Below, piece by piece: positions 11,601-22,739 of a stretch of DNA of 64,000 nt (positions are counted from its first letter, which is position 1; every line of letters begins with the position of its first letter). A program made the translations under genes and the position numbers. Origin of the DNA: Triglochin maritima (Eukaryota; Streptophyta; Magnoliopsida; Alismatales; Juncaginaceae). The DNA is taken from contig OY821789.1 of assembly GCA_963682175.1 (NCBI GenBank), positions 2,170,001-2,234,000 of the forward strand. Reading direction: 5' to 3'. The notes below the pieces were generated by a model. It was not told where the DNA came from, searched no databases, and saw only the letters and a list, made by a program, of their open reading frames with translations.

Positions 11601-14600
11601 CACGGCAACAGAGGCTTTAATCCCAAACAACTTGGGGTATGTCAATGCATATCAGGAAGTAAAAAAATTCAGAAAAAAATCGGAAAAAAGCAAATAAAAA
11701 AATCAACATAATATTATATTACATGAAGTCATGAACACAAAAATGGCTTCTACGCATTTACATGTGACAACTGACAATAATCTAAGATTACCTTTTAATT
11801 AATTTTGTAAGTTACGTGGGTTGTAATCTTTTACATTAAATTCAAGTAAAGATTACAAGAATTATTTTATTTTTTACATCTTAGAAGAAGATGTAACCGA
11901 CAGCCCAAACTCTATAAGGTCACGTGATAAAGGTATTATATAGCAAATATAGTTAGGGATCCACAAATCTATTAACGTGACCCTAAACTACACATGGTAA
12001 TATGTGTAGACTTAGCAAATAAAGCAAAACGAGGCACAGAATGCTTGCAAGTCATTACATTACAAATTATCATAAAGAACTATCCTCAATATTTATAAAA
12101 CACATCAACAGATATTCAAGAGTTTGAGTTCAAAATTTTGTGGTATTGGTTATCTAAGAGCTTACTAATTTACGTTCAGGTTGAAAAAAATCGGGTATAT
12201 AAGGCATACTACTTTACTGTTAAGAAAATGTCACAAAATCATCATCTAGACAACTAGGCACAAGCACATACACATTGTGCATTCACTTTCAGGTCAAAAA
12301 ACTCAGTCTAACATACATGCTACTCATGATTATGAAAAGATCCCAAAGACATCAAATAATCACAACTAACCAGTCTCCGGTGACAGATAATGAAGTTTTG
12401 TCGGTTAGAGCTTAAAACCAAAGAAAGAGTTTCAATTAGGATTGGACCACAATTGGCCCAATCACGAAAATAGTGACAACCAACCAGATGATATAAAAGT
12501 ATAAAACAGTTTGATTGAGGATCGTGTCAACTAAATTAATTGCACTAGTGATGACGGCCCAAATAAGAAGTAAGGTCTTAAGGGCAGTATGATTTACCTA
12601 TATGTTGTTGCATGCCATATCCGAACAGTCCCATCTTCTGATCCTGTAATAATTATAGGAAGCTCGGGATGAAAACATACTGCTGAAACATTGTGAGTAT
12701 GACCCTCAAGAGTCTGAACACAGCTCTTAGTTTGGTAGTCCCAGACCTGATCATGTGGAAACATGGTGCTGATAGATATGTGAACGAAATAACCAAAAGA
12801 ATATCAAGGCTATAGGAGACCTTTGCCGTATGATCGTCTGAGCCAGAAATCAAGTATGGTCTGTCACCACCTGTGAAGTAGTCAACACAGTTCACCCCTT
12901 TTGAATGAGCATCTAACGTAAAGTTTGGATCTGGAGAACCAAGATTCCATATCTGCCAGAAAAGAAAAGCAAAATAATACCTAAGGTACTTAAAGTAGAT
13001 CAATTTGCCGAATAAACCGTTTGACAATATTCTCAGTGACAAACCTTTATGGTGCGATCAAGAGATGCACTTGCAAATGTATTAGTGTCTTTTGGATTAA
13101 AAGTGACTTGCATCACATAGTGGGAATGACCTTCGAAAATCTGAGTACAGCTCCAGCCTTTCTCCCAATCCCAGAGCTTTATGAGCATGTCATCGGAGGA
13201 TGACAACACACAAGGCAGGGTCGGATGGACAGCCACACATCTTATGTAATCTGTGTGTGCTTCGAAAACTTTGACCTTGTCCATAGTGTTGTAATTATAA
13301 ACGCGAATTAACATGTCATCTGCCCCAGCAACTACCCATTGTTTGCGTGCTATGAATTTCGCCGAGCGGACTACACAATAATCACCAAAAACAAATTAAA
13401 CTTACATTGTGTTTCCAGGTAGTTCTCAGAGACAAACCAATAAATATGCATGTGATAAGCAGCTGAAATTTAGGGCATACCAGGTAGTTCTGTGACCTCG
13501 AAAGACTTTGCCATGGTCTGGGGAAAATATCAAGTTATAATAACGAGCTTGAAGCATGTAACAAAACATAGAAAAGGTGTCTAGCAGTCTAGCACATAAG
13601 CATCAAAGGCTAAGTACTGGTAGCACAGAAGAATGCATAAACTCTAGATTTGATCTAATAATGTAACTGGCAATCAAACAAACATTTTATATTTTACTTT
13701 TACTTTTCTTTTCAAGTAATACAACTTTATACTCCTCTTGGTAATGCTATTAGCAAGTATGATGATTCATACTAATTAGCAAAAGAAATGTGACGGCGAT
13801 AGAAGAAAGCTATATGTATTGAAGATTAAACCAGGAATGAATACTGAGGTTGTGTAAGAGAAGTATAATCAAGACACAATGATGTGCATAAATTTCAAAT
13901 AGATCAGAATAGTAACTAGTCTCAGAAAAATATTATCTAACTGCTTATTTTCAGCCTCCTTCTAACACAAACATTAGTTAATGGAAAAAAACTTTTGTCA
14001 CTTGTTTTTTTATAATTCTTAGAAAAGACAAGTTTCCATTCCCTATTAGTGGTATAAGATGATTCTATAGAATTTCACCTGAGACTGATAATTCCATATG
14101 CACACACTTCCAGAGTAAAGACTTGCAAGAATCCTGCACAAGCAGCAAAAAAAACCATTAGCCATGAGAGTGTTTCACTCTATGGAAGTCCCGTTATAAT
14201 AGAATAAAAGAGAAATGATAGCTGTCAAACAAAATAAAGTGAGATGTGAGAAGCCACACTCTCGTAGCAAGAGGAGGAATAGCCACTCGATATTTACTAC
14301 TGATCTAATTACTTAAAGGAGAAAGCATCCAATGTACGAGTACGGAAATCACCATGGTTCTGTTGGATGCAGATCTACCGACTTCACTCTTTCGGATCTC
14401 TGTGCTAGTTTCCTCTGATCCATGAATTCCAGAGAGCAAATTTCAGTAAATAGTCAAGCGAAAGCAGAGATCTGAACAACTAAATATCAAATACACGTAA
14501 GTAACAAGCAACCATACCTTGATGTCGAGTCTGAGAGGCTGCGCCATTCCGTCGATCCCAACAGGACAAAAACAAAGAAATCCATCAGTAAGGACTCAAA

Positions 14601-14822
14601 TGCAGCAGATCTCCACAAAATCGAAACTCCAGAATCCAAACAAATCGTAACCAATTCACTCAATTACGAGCGAAACCCCGAGATTCCAAACAAACCTCGA
14701 GCAATTCGCTAAAAACAGCCAAACAACTAAATACCCAAACACCAAACGTCAGATCTGATCGCTACAGTATTAAAGTGACGCGAAAACACGAATTCGAAGA
14801 GAAAATCTGGAAAGAGTACCAT
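5648..14822 (-). CDS. COPB2: Coatomer subunit beta' (beta'-COP)
   Basis: This is a WD-repeat subunit of the COPI coat, which forms Golgi-derived vesicles for retrograde transport to the ER and binds dilysine cargo signals. I read 24 exons: 14822-14820, 14538-14518, 14414-14353, 14133-14079, 13517-13481, 13370-13045, 12952-12821, 12746-12598, 11494-11426, 11214-11064, 10568-10503, 10252-10064, 9438-9298, 9201-9127, 8948-8772, 8671-8580, 8486-8370, 7969-7855, 7752-7681, 7048-6852, 6782-6689, 6426-6320, 6205-6073 and 5806-5648. They sum to 2739 nt, encoding 912 residues, close to plant beta'-COPs. Residues 1 to about 300 form the first WD40 propeller ([36 protein letters not shown]). A second propeller and an alpha-solenoid follow ([28 protein letters not shown]). 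The C-terminal 60 residues are very acidic and end in GTPSA. Exon 1 contributes only the ATG. All frames are open, so the gene is probably functional. Confidence 0.95.
7290..7400. repeat. SINE-like fragment (Au-SINE type) in a beta'-COP intron
   Basis: The sequence around 7330-7385 (aggctcccgcctaagcgagg...gggagggtcggatgtacgcaatcctacca) resembles the conserved body of plant Au-type SINEs, which carry the words 'gctcccgc', 'gggtcggatgtacgca' and 'cttaccc'. It lies in the intron between exons 7048-6852 and 7752-7681. Ends are not clear, so this is a partial copy. Confidence 0.5.
11025..11051. repeat. Homopolymer C19 followed by A8 in a beta'-COP intron
   Basis: Nineteen C residues (11025-11043) are followed by eight A. 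On the gene strand this is T8 then G19, about 12 nt past the 5' splice site of the exon at 11214-11064. Such runs are unstable and are often miscounted in assemblies. Confidence 0.9.
11583..11654. repeat. 40-bp SINE-like insert flanked by a perfect 16-bp target-site duplication
   Basis: The 16-mer atgtcaatgcatatca occurs at 11583-11598 and again at 11639-11654. The 40 bp between them contain 'ggctttaatcccaaacaacttggggt', a phrase typical of the tail of tRNA-derived plant SINEs. A long TSD around a very short insert fits LINE-mediated insertion of a truncated SINE inside a beta'-COP intron. Confidence 0.65.
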
Positions 14823-15439
14823 TTTCGTCGGCGGAACCGAAAGGTGGGTGGTGGAGAGCAGTAAAAGGGCAGAAACGGCAGATCAAGGGAGTGAGCGCCG
14901 AGATCGTGCGTGAGGAGAGATCCTTGGGTGGTGGTTGATAGGGAGGAAGGGTTTGGGTTTGGTGGATCTCCGCGGAGACGGATGGGTTCGGTTGGAGAGT
15001 GGAAGCGAAACGGGAAAGAATGGAGAGAACGGGGAGAAGAGAGCAGGAGTGTCGACCAAATTGCTTCCGCGGGTCGGATCCGGACGTGGAGTCCTTGTTC
15101 GTTTCGGCCGTTTTGCAGTGTTTTTTTATACTAAAAAATCAAACAAAAATGATACTATATTATTATGATAGCGTTAAAGAGTACAAATGAATTCGTATTA
15201 GTACTAAATTCTTCATTTGAAGATTTAGCATAAATTTACCATGTAAAAAAATAATAATATCCAATTTGTATCCTCGTCTAATACGTATTTTGCATTTGTG
15301 TAACTTTAAACATTATTACTTAAAAATCGAAAAAATTTATATCTATATTCCATTTTATTATGCCATATACGATACATATGGGAATATGGGATGTCAATAT
15401 CTGTTTCGTTTCCACCGCTGGTAGTAAACTAACTCGGTA
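14823..15439. other. Promoter and 5' leader region of beta'-COP, then AT-rich spacer
   Basis: The first 250 bp upstream of the beta'-COP start (14823-15080) are GC-richer than the surroundings and purine-rich on the plus strand, as expected for a housekeeping leader. Short plus-strand ORFs near 14910-15190 overlap one another in several frames and have no recognisable product. Beyond 15120 the sequence is AT-rich with no gene seen. Confidence 0.5.
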
Positions 15440-16100
15440 ATTTACATTTGCGTCATTCTTTATTTTGCTTTAAGATGTTGATTGTCCATTATTTTTTATA
15501 ATAATGCGGTGGGAGTTAATTTTCAATTAAAGCTTACGAAACCACATTAGCCTATGACTAGAAGTTTGTTAGGAACAACATTTAAACTTAAGCTCACTTA
15601 CCAAGTAAGACGTACTGATCTTGTAACAAGTCACCTCTCTGTCACCTTGTGTAACACCCTAAAATTAAATCCTACATCAGTTAAAAAGAAATTAGTAATG
15701 TGTCTGTGTGTGATATAAAGACATTAGTATACTACTACAATAACAAACCAACTTAAGTTTTGTAATAATAAGTAAGTGTTGTGAGTCAATAAACTCGTGA
15801 GTGACGGACTGCACTCAGACTCGATGCAGGTTTAGGGACACAATGTTACACCTTGTCTACGGACGATTTATCTTTTTATGTAAATTTCAATTACGTCATT
15901 CTTTAGGATGCTCTAGGATATTGATTCTTCATTTTTTTACTTGATAATGTGGTAGTTGGCTTGGCCTAATTAATCATTAAATATAAGGTATGGTCCACAT
16001 TAGACTTTTGAGCAGAAGTTTGTTAATAACAACACTCAAACTTAAGCCTCTTTTACCGCACCCAAAAACATTGTCTCACCGGCTTGTAAGCCTACGAAAA
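15440..16100 (+). repeat. Diverged direct duplication with a solo LTR between the copies
   Basis: About 200 bp at 15440-15645 and again at 15885-16090 share the same order of words: 'cgtcattcttta', 'gatattgatt/gatgttgatt', 'ccacattag', 'agaagtttgtta', 'aacaaca', 'aaacttaagc'. The copies are clearly diverged. The segment between them is the 15650-15850 solo LTR. No gene was seen. Confidence 0.65.
15650..15850. mobile_element. Short solo LTR (TRIM/SMART-like), TSD CCTTG
   Basis: This 201-bp segment begins TGTAACA and ends TGTTACA, so it has the TG...CA ends of an LTR. It is flanked by a perfect 5-bp duplication, CCTTG at 15645-15649 and 15851-15855. It shares much of its length with 40596-40774, including 'aagaaattagta', 'gatataaa' and 'ccaacttaa'. 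No internal region or second LTR is present, so recombination has probably left a solo LTR. Confidence 0.8.
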
Positions 16101-16459
16101 TATGAGTTTAACACACACTTCAACTTGAGAATGCATATGACAACTTATGAGATTGTTATGAATCAGTCGACCCGTGGATGATGTCGCCACATGGGCTAGA
16201 GTGCAAGTCAAATCTAAATGCAGCTTTACAATCAGAATCATATCAAACTCAACATCAAATAAATATACAAAAAATAACGCAGCAACAAAATTTCAGGTCC
16301 GTACAATCTTGAACATGAATTCGTATTTCGAAGAATTGGATAACAGAATCATTTATTTCTCAGTAATAATTACAGAACACGACTCTTTTTACATGCCGAA
16401 GGTCGAAGGAGTTGTTAGCTTTGAGCCCCAAATGTTTCCCAAATACAAATCTGCTCCAA

Positions 16460-16645
16460 TCAATGTATGATATAGGTGACAACGAGGGCGACGAGAAGGA
16501 GAAGGCAAGCAACGCCTTGGTCCACAGCTTTCCCGTCGCTGGTAGCCGGACCGGGGGCCGGAGACGAAGCGGCAAGTTGCCCATAAGAGAAGTGAAGGAA
16601 CGCTAGAATTAAGGTGAGGGCAAGAGAGAGTGGAGCAGAAGCCAT
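16460..16645 (-). CDS. Arabinogalactan peptide (AGP16/20/22 type)
   Basis: This is a 61-residue secreted peptide of the short AG-peptide class, proteins that become hydroxyproline-rich, heavily glycosylated and GPI-anchored at the plasma membrane. The start was placed at the ATG at 16645 because it opens a clean signal peptide (MASAPLSLALTLILAFLHF), cleaved near SYGQ. The mature core is short and rich in Ala, Ser and Pro (SSPAPGPATSDG). It is followed by the family-typical KAVDQGVACLLLL and a hydrophobic tail ending VTYIIH, which fits the GPI attachment region. Nine extra in-frame codons upstream add nothing family-like. A TATA-like box lies at 16742-16750. The gene is intronless in the coding part and intact. 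Confidence 0.88.
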   Translation of the reverse strand: MASAPLSLALTLILAFLHFSYGQLAASSPAPGPATSDGKAVDQGVACLLLLVALVVTYIIH

Positions 16646-16740
16646 TATTGCTGGATCAAAGAAGAATAGCAAATTGGGAGTTTGGAGAAATAGTCGATAC
16701 GGGAAGAGTGCAGAATGGGAGGTTTTGGTGTTGGGATCAG

Positions 16741-16750
16741 GTTTATAAAG
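16741..16750 (-). promoter_or_regulatory. TATA-like box of the AG peptide gene
   Basis: On the minus strand the sequence reads CTTTATAAAC, about 100 bp upstream of the AG peptide start codon, a normal distance for a plant core promoter with a 60-70 nt leader. Confidence 0.55.
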
Positions 16751-17083
16751 TTTTGGTTTGGGATGCCGCGTTGTGTTCGTTGTAAGGTATTTGAAGTTGA
16801 CTCGAAAGAGTCGGGCACGTTTGGGAGTTGACGCGTCGTTCTAGAAGGAAAGTTAGATGGAAATGAGTAAGAAATTTCTCAAAGAAAAATTCCCCACGAA
16901 GTATTTCGTTATCATTTATCAACTTTGGTTTAGCTGTGTTGGCTGCATCCGCAATTCAACACGATGTAGTTTCAGGTGACAGGAATATTTATTGTTTTTT
17001 AAAAGTACAACCTGTTCATAGTGAATTCGAGAAAAACAGCAAAACGCAATATATCTAATATCAGATATAAAGAACTTAAAAAG

Positions 17084-17155
17084 AGGTCCTACCGAGATTT
17101 GAACTCGGGTTACTGGATTCAGAGTCCAATGTCCTAACCGCTAGACCATAGGACC
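17084..17155 (-). tRNA. trnQ-CUG: tRNA-Gln (anticodon CUG)
   Basis: A 72-nt cloverleaf on the minus strand. The acceptor stem pairs GGTCCTA with TAGGACC. The A box is TGGTCTAGCGGTTAGGA (D arm). The anticodon loop CTCTGAA places CUG at 17122-17120. The T arm is CCGAGTTCAAATCTCGG (B box GTTCAAATC). There is no intron and CCA is not encoded, as in nuclear eukaryotic tRNA genes. A run of T on the coding strand just past the 3' end (about 17080-17076) can serve as the Pol III terminator. Confidence 0.95.
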
Positions 17156-17579
17156 TTGTTGTTTCTAAGGTGCAGCATATTTTTTATTATAGTAAATTAT
17201 TCCGTTGCCCGTAATCCGACTCACAAAGGTAGCTTTACGCATGCAAAGTTAACAGTGATTATCGATTAGTAAGTGTTCCAGTGTCATGTTTTCACTCCAA
17301 GAATTTAAGGTAGTAAAAACTTTCAAAAAAATTAAACATTTCGAGAAAAGAATTCCTCTACTTTTATTGCAAAATTGTAAGAAATCTTACAATCACTTAA
17401 ACTTTCTTTCGATCACCACTACAGACATCAGATTTCCAACTACCTTTACATGAGTCAATTGATCAATGCCTATACAACAATGTTTGTCGTCAATAATTTG
17501 TATATGCAATTCAGGGAAATAATATGAGGTGTTTTACGTAACTAAGCTAATCAACTACAAAAATTGTTTATAGCACTAA
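17156..17579. other. Spacer between tRNA-Gln and the copia element
   Basis: AT-rich sequence with no gene, repeat or RNA that I can support. Confidence 0.6.
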
Positions 17580-17584
17580 GTCGT

Positions 17585-17844
17585 TGTTGAAGATATTGAA
17601 AGCTAAAACAAATAATGTTCTTACCGTTGAACATTAATGGTGAAGGGAGACCCAAAGCTTGACCATTCCGTTCCCAGATAAACGTTTAAGTTCCCCAAGT
17701 ATCAAATAAATGTATACTAACGGATAGTTCTTTTTATTTATATACACTCATGTATTCAAACATAAAACAACAACAGAAAAAAACCAAAAAATAAACATCT
17801 TCTTCCTTCCCTTTCTTGCACCCTCTTTCGATCATTCTCTAATA
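17585..17844 (+). repeat. Copia 5' LTR
   Basis: 260 bp, TGTTGAAG...CTCTAATA. It contains a TATA-like 'tatttatata' near 17737-17746 that can act as the element's promoter. Confidence 0.95.
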
Positions 17845-17856
17845 TGGTATCAGAGC
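17845..17856 (+). promoter_or_regulatory. Primer binding site (tRNA-iMet type)
   Basis: TGGTATCAGAGC directly follows the 5' LTR and is the standard copia PBS. Confidence 0.95.
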
Positions 17857-17967
17857 ATCAGATCCTCTCATAAGCCTCAGATTTCCCTGCTTTCCTCATC
17901 GGCTTCTTCCTTGGGGGTTGAAGGTCGAACTCTCCTCATCCAAACCCAAGAAATAAAAAAGGGGGGC

Positions 17968-20900
17968 ATGTCGGACGGCAACAGAAACCAGCTGAAGATG
18001 AATCCCCATCGCCTCGTCTCGACGGCTCTAAACGGGGCAAACTATTTATCCTGGGCGCGTGCTGTCACCCTCTCCCTCAGTGGCAGGGGGAAACTCGGCC
18101 ACGTCACCGGAAAAACTCCAAAACCAGAAGATACATCAGACAAAATCCAAGATGAATGGCAAACCTCGGATCACCAAGTGATGTCATGGATTATTGCATC
18201 CATGCAAAATCACATCGTCGAGATTTTCATCTACAAAGAAAGCGCAAAGGAGCTGTGGGACTCGATCCGAGACCACTACGGCAAAACAGAAAATTTTGCG
18301 CATCTTTTCAAAATCAAACAGGAGATCGCGCAAACTCAACAACATGGAGTTTCAGTCACTGAGTACCTCAGTACTCTCAGAAGAAAGTGGGACGAGCTGA
18401 GGATCTACGAACCCCCAACTGCTGACCCAGAAATCATTCAAAAGCGACAAGAGCAAAATCAAATCTACCAGTTTCTGGTAGGGTTAGATCCGAGCTACGA
18501 GACCGTTCGGTCTCAAATACTCATGACATCAGATCTTCCAAGCCTCACAAACATCACAAGTCTTGTTCAGCGCGAGGAAACAAGAAGAAATACAATGAAT
18601 AACCACAACAAAAATCAGAACATGGACAACCAGGCCCTCATCGCCGGTCGAAACCAAGCTCAGGGAATGAAAAAAAGGTTCGGAAACAAAAGCAACGAAC
18701 ACTGTGAAAACTGCAAGAAACCAAGACACAACAAAAGCTCGTGTTGGTTCTTGTTCTCGCACCTCAGACCACAAAAATCCGAAAGAAACACAAAAGCGAA
18801 TCTGGTGGAAGGCAACAACAGTCTGCTCGGAGGAGGCGGCAGCACCAACCTACTCGGAGGCAGCAACGCCAACCAGGTCGGAGGCGCCGACTTCACCTTC
18901 CGAAGCAGCAGCCGACACAGCGAATACGAAGGGTTACAAAACCCTAACAGTTTCGCGGACAACACCGCTTTATATACCAACCGCATATCCGGATCCGGAA
19001 ACCCGACTCCGAGAATTCCAATGGAATCCGATGCTGCCGGATCTAATGTTATCGGATATGGATCCAGCAATCCGAATCCGCCAAACCAGATCCATTTAAA
19101 AAATCTGGTAAATCAGTTAAATGATTATTTGCAGAATACACCTCCTGAAACAGGTAATTATGCAGGTATTACCAACCTTTCTAAATTTACTGCTTTGTCT
19201 GAAATAACATCCAAATCACAAAATAAACCTTGGATCATTGATACCGGAGCCACCGATCACATGACTGGTGATCCAACTCTACTTAGCAATGTGAAACAAA
19301 ATCTTAAGTTATTAAATAACTTTGTAACTGTTGCTAATGGAAGTAAAGCCCAAATTGAAGGAATAGGAAAGGCAAACTTAGTTAACAACACGTCTGATGA
19401 CATTATTTTTGTACCTAATCTCGATGCTAACCTTATATCGGTTGTCAAACTCACCAAAAATCTTAATTGTAATGTTATATTCACTCCTAATGATGTTATT
19501 TTTCAGGATCGTATCACCAGGAGGATGATTGGTAAGGGTATCCTCGCTAATGGTCTCTACATTCTAGAAACCAAGAAGAAAGTTCTACATACTCGTATGG
19601 TAGATAATCACATCCTTTGGCACAAAAGGATGGGTCATCCGTCATCAAATGTACTGCATTCTTTATTTCCTATTTTTAAAAATGAACTCTTATGCGATGT
19701 TTGTCGAATTGCTAAACAATCTAGATTACAATTTCAAAATTCTAGCACCAAAACTCATTCTCCTTTCGAACTAATACATTCTGATATTTGGGGTCCTGCC
19801 CCCATTGAGTCTTACAACGGTTTTCGATACTTTATTAGCTTTATTGATGATTTTTCTCGAGCCACCTGGATTTATCTTTTAAAAAACAAATCAGACACCT
19901 ACTCAGTTTTTTGCGAATTTCTTCGTTACATAGAAAATATGTTTGATGCAAAAATCCGTATTTTTAGATCTGATAATGGTTCTGAATACATGAGCAATAT
20001 ATTTCAAAATTTTCTACGACAAAAAGGTATTTTTCATCAAACCTCATGTATTAATACTCCTAAACAAAATGGGGTGTCTGAGCGAAAAAACCGACATCTG
20101 TTAAATGTCACTCGCTCCCTCCTTTTTCAGAATAATGTCCCAAAATCGTTTTGGTCCGACGCAATTCTAACAGCTACCTATATTATCAATCGTCTTCCTA
20201 GTCCTACTACTAACTATAAAAAACCTCTAGAAATCCTATACAATAAAAAAAAATCAATCGAACACCTCAGAATTTTTGGTTGCACCTGTTTTGTCCTCAA
20301 AAAACGTGAAGATAAATTTGATCAAAACTCCATCAAATGTATCTTCTTAGGATATTCCTTTAGTAAAAAAGGGTACAAATGCTATGACCCAAACAATAAA
20401 AAAACTTACGTCTCCTGAGATGTCACATTCTTTGAAAGCATTCCGTTTTTTCACAAACCTGGGCAAGAGGAACACACCTCCTCTGTCCCAGTTCCACACA
20501 CTAACCTGCCTCCTACAACATCACCAACAAACGGAGGAGGAGAAAATGAAGACGGAGGAGGAGAAAATGAAGACGAGGGAGGAGAGAATGAAGACGAAGA
20601 AGGAAGAATTGGACACGAAGGAGAAGAAAATGAAGGAAGGAGAGAAGAACCACCGAGAAGATCTACACGACCATCTCACCTCCCTACCAGGTTCAATGAT
20701 TATTTTCTATCTCACGCCAAATATTCTGTCCAAAACTCCAAATATCCTATCCAAAACTTTCTATCATATCAAAAAAATTCTCAACAACATCAAGCCTTTC
20801 TAGGAAATTTAGACACAAACAAAGAACCTACACATTACCATGAGGCTATCAATGATCCAAAGTGGATTAAAGCCATGAATGATGAATTACAAGCTCTAAA

Positions 20901-22368
20901 AGACAACCACACCTGGACGCTTGTTCCTCTCCAACCAGGAATCAAACCCGTTGGATGTAGATGGATCTACAAAATTAAATATCATAGCACTGGAAAAATA
21001 GAAAGATATAAAACCCGTCTTGTGGCCAAAGGATACACCCAGACTTATGACCTAGACTATGTAGAAACATTCGCTCCTGTAGCCAAAATGAGCACTGTTC
21101 GGGTTCTTCTTTCTATCGCTGTAAATCAAGGATGGAAATTATTTCAGATGGATGTCAAAAATGCATTCTTACAGGGAAATCTTGAAGAAGAAGTCTACAT
21201 GACTCCTCCACCTGGCATCACCACGTGTCCCAACCAGGTATGCAAGCTTCATAAATCTATATATGGGCTAAAACAATCACCTCGTGCCTGGTATGCCAAA
21301 CCCAGTTTCTCTCTCCTTAGCTATGGATTTACTAAAAGTTCCGCTGATGCATCCATGTTTACAAAACATAGTCACAACACTACTGTTATTGTTCTTATTT
21401 ATGTCGATGACATCATTCTAACAGGAAATAATAATCATCAAATAACATTAGTTAAAGAATACCTAAAATCAAAATTTGACATAAAGGATTTAGGATACTT
21501 AAAATATTTCTTAGGAATAGAGATTGCATATTCTAAAAAGGGATTATTTCTCTCCCAACGAAAATATACCCTAGATCTACTTGAAGAAACTAAGAAATTA
21601 GGATCAAAACCTTCAAACACTCCTATAGAAATCAACAAAAAAATAGGACCAACTGATGGAAACCCTCTTTCTGATATTGGTCAGTTTCAAAGGCTAGTAG
21701 GAAAACTCATTTATCTTACTGTTACTCGACCCGACATCACATATGCTGTAAGTCAAATAAGTCAATTTATGCATGCTCCTCACACACAACACTTAAACTT
21801 AGTAAAAAGGATTCTCTGTTATCTTAAAGGCACTCCTGGGCAAGGGCTCTGGATGAGACCCAACAACTCTAACTCAATAACAGGTTATTCTGATGCAGAT
21901 TGGGCCGGAAGTCATGATCGAAGATCAACGTCTGGATTCTGCACTTTCGTCGGGGGCAACTTAGTAACCTGGCGAAGCAAGAAACAAAATGTCGTTGTCA
22001 GATCTAGTGCTGAAGCTGAATATCGTGCAATGGCATCAACCACCAGCGAATTAATCTGGTTGAGTCAACTTCTCAGAGATATGAAGATCGCCACCAAGGA
22101 ACCCATGAAGATGTTTTGTGACAATAATGCTGCAAGACATATCGCGATGAATCCTGTCTTCCATGAAAGGACCAAACACATAGAAGTCGACTGCCACTTT
22201 ATTAGAGAAAAAATACAATCAAGACAAATAGAGGTTCCCTGTGTCTCAAGCAAAGATCAGTTAGCCGATATCTTCACTAAAGCTCTAGATCGCAAGACTT
22301 TCTCCAACATACTTCACAAGTTAGGGTCTATCAATCCATTTCAGACCCAACTTGAGGGGGCGTGTTGA
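17968..22368 (+). pseudogene. Copia gag-pol polyprotein with one in-frame stop
   Basis: A single frame of 1467 codons, interrupted only by TGA at 20416-20418 (codon 817). The start was placed at the first ATG in frame (MSDGNRNQ). Domains in order are: gag (UBN2-type, residues about 10-230); a CCHC zinc knuckle, CENCKKPRHNKSSC; aspartic protease DTGATDH; the GAG-pre-integrase HHCC finger (H and H in LWHKRMGH, CDVC); integrase with HSDIWGP, RSDNGSEY and ERKNRH. The stop falls after integrase. An acidic repeat-rich linker follows, then reverse transcriptase (NAFLQGNLEEEVYM, YGLKQSPRAW, YVDD in IYVDDIILTG) and RNase H (SDADWAG, SSAEAEYRAM). The frame ends five bases into the 3' LTR. As read, translation would make gag-protease-integrase but no reverse transcriptase without readthrough. 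Confidence 0.95.
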
Positions 22369-22619
22369 AGATATTAAAAGCTAAAGCAAATAATGTTCTT
22401 ACCATTGAACATTGATGGTGAAGGGAGGCCCAAAGCTTGACCATTCCGTTCCCAGATAAACGTTTGAGTTCCCCAAGTATCAAATAAATGTATACTAACG
22501 GATAGATCTTTTTATTTATATACACTCATGTATTCAAACATAAAACAACAGAAAAAAATCAAAAAATAAACATCTTCTTCCTTCCCTTTCTTGCACCCTC
22601 TTTCGATCATTCTCTAATA
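22363..22619 (+). repeat. Copia 3' LTR
   Basis: 257 bp, nearly identical to the 5' LTR, ending in CTCTAATA just before the target duplication GTCGT. Confidence 0.95.
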
Positions 22620-22739
22620 GTCGTATTAAATTATAGGGTAAATTGCTAAGATGCACCTGACAGGTTTGCTTAATTGGCGATATGCACAAGATTTTTGCTA
22701 TTGCCATATGTGTACCTATAAACCGAACATATTTGCTCA

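Larger units (their letters stand above)
17585..22619 (+). mobile_element. Ty1/copia LTR retrotransposon, structurally complete, TSD GTCGT
   Basis: This is a full-length element. The 5' LTR is 17585-17844 and the 3' LTR is 22363-22619. They differ by only a few substitutions and a 3-bp indel (CAA), so insertion is recent. A perfect 5-bp TSD, GTCGT, lies at 17580-17584 and 22620-22624. The PBS at 17845-17856 (TGGTATCAGAGC) is the standard complement of initiator tRNA-Met. A purine-rich tract (GAGGGGGCG, about 22354-22362) precedes the 3' LTR. The LTRs start with TG but end in TA rather than CA. The gag-pol frame carries one stop (separate entry). Confidence 0.95.

Noticed and set aside
14910..15190. 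Short plus-strand ORFs upstream of beta'-COP
   Set aside because: They overlap in all three frames in purine-rich leader DNA and show no recognisable product.
18660..19099. Large ORFs in other frames within the copia gag region
   Set aside because: They are shadows of the gag-pol frame, which has all expected domains.
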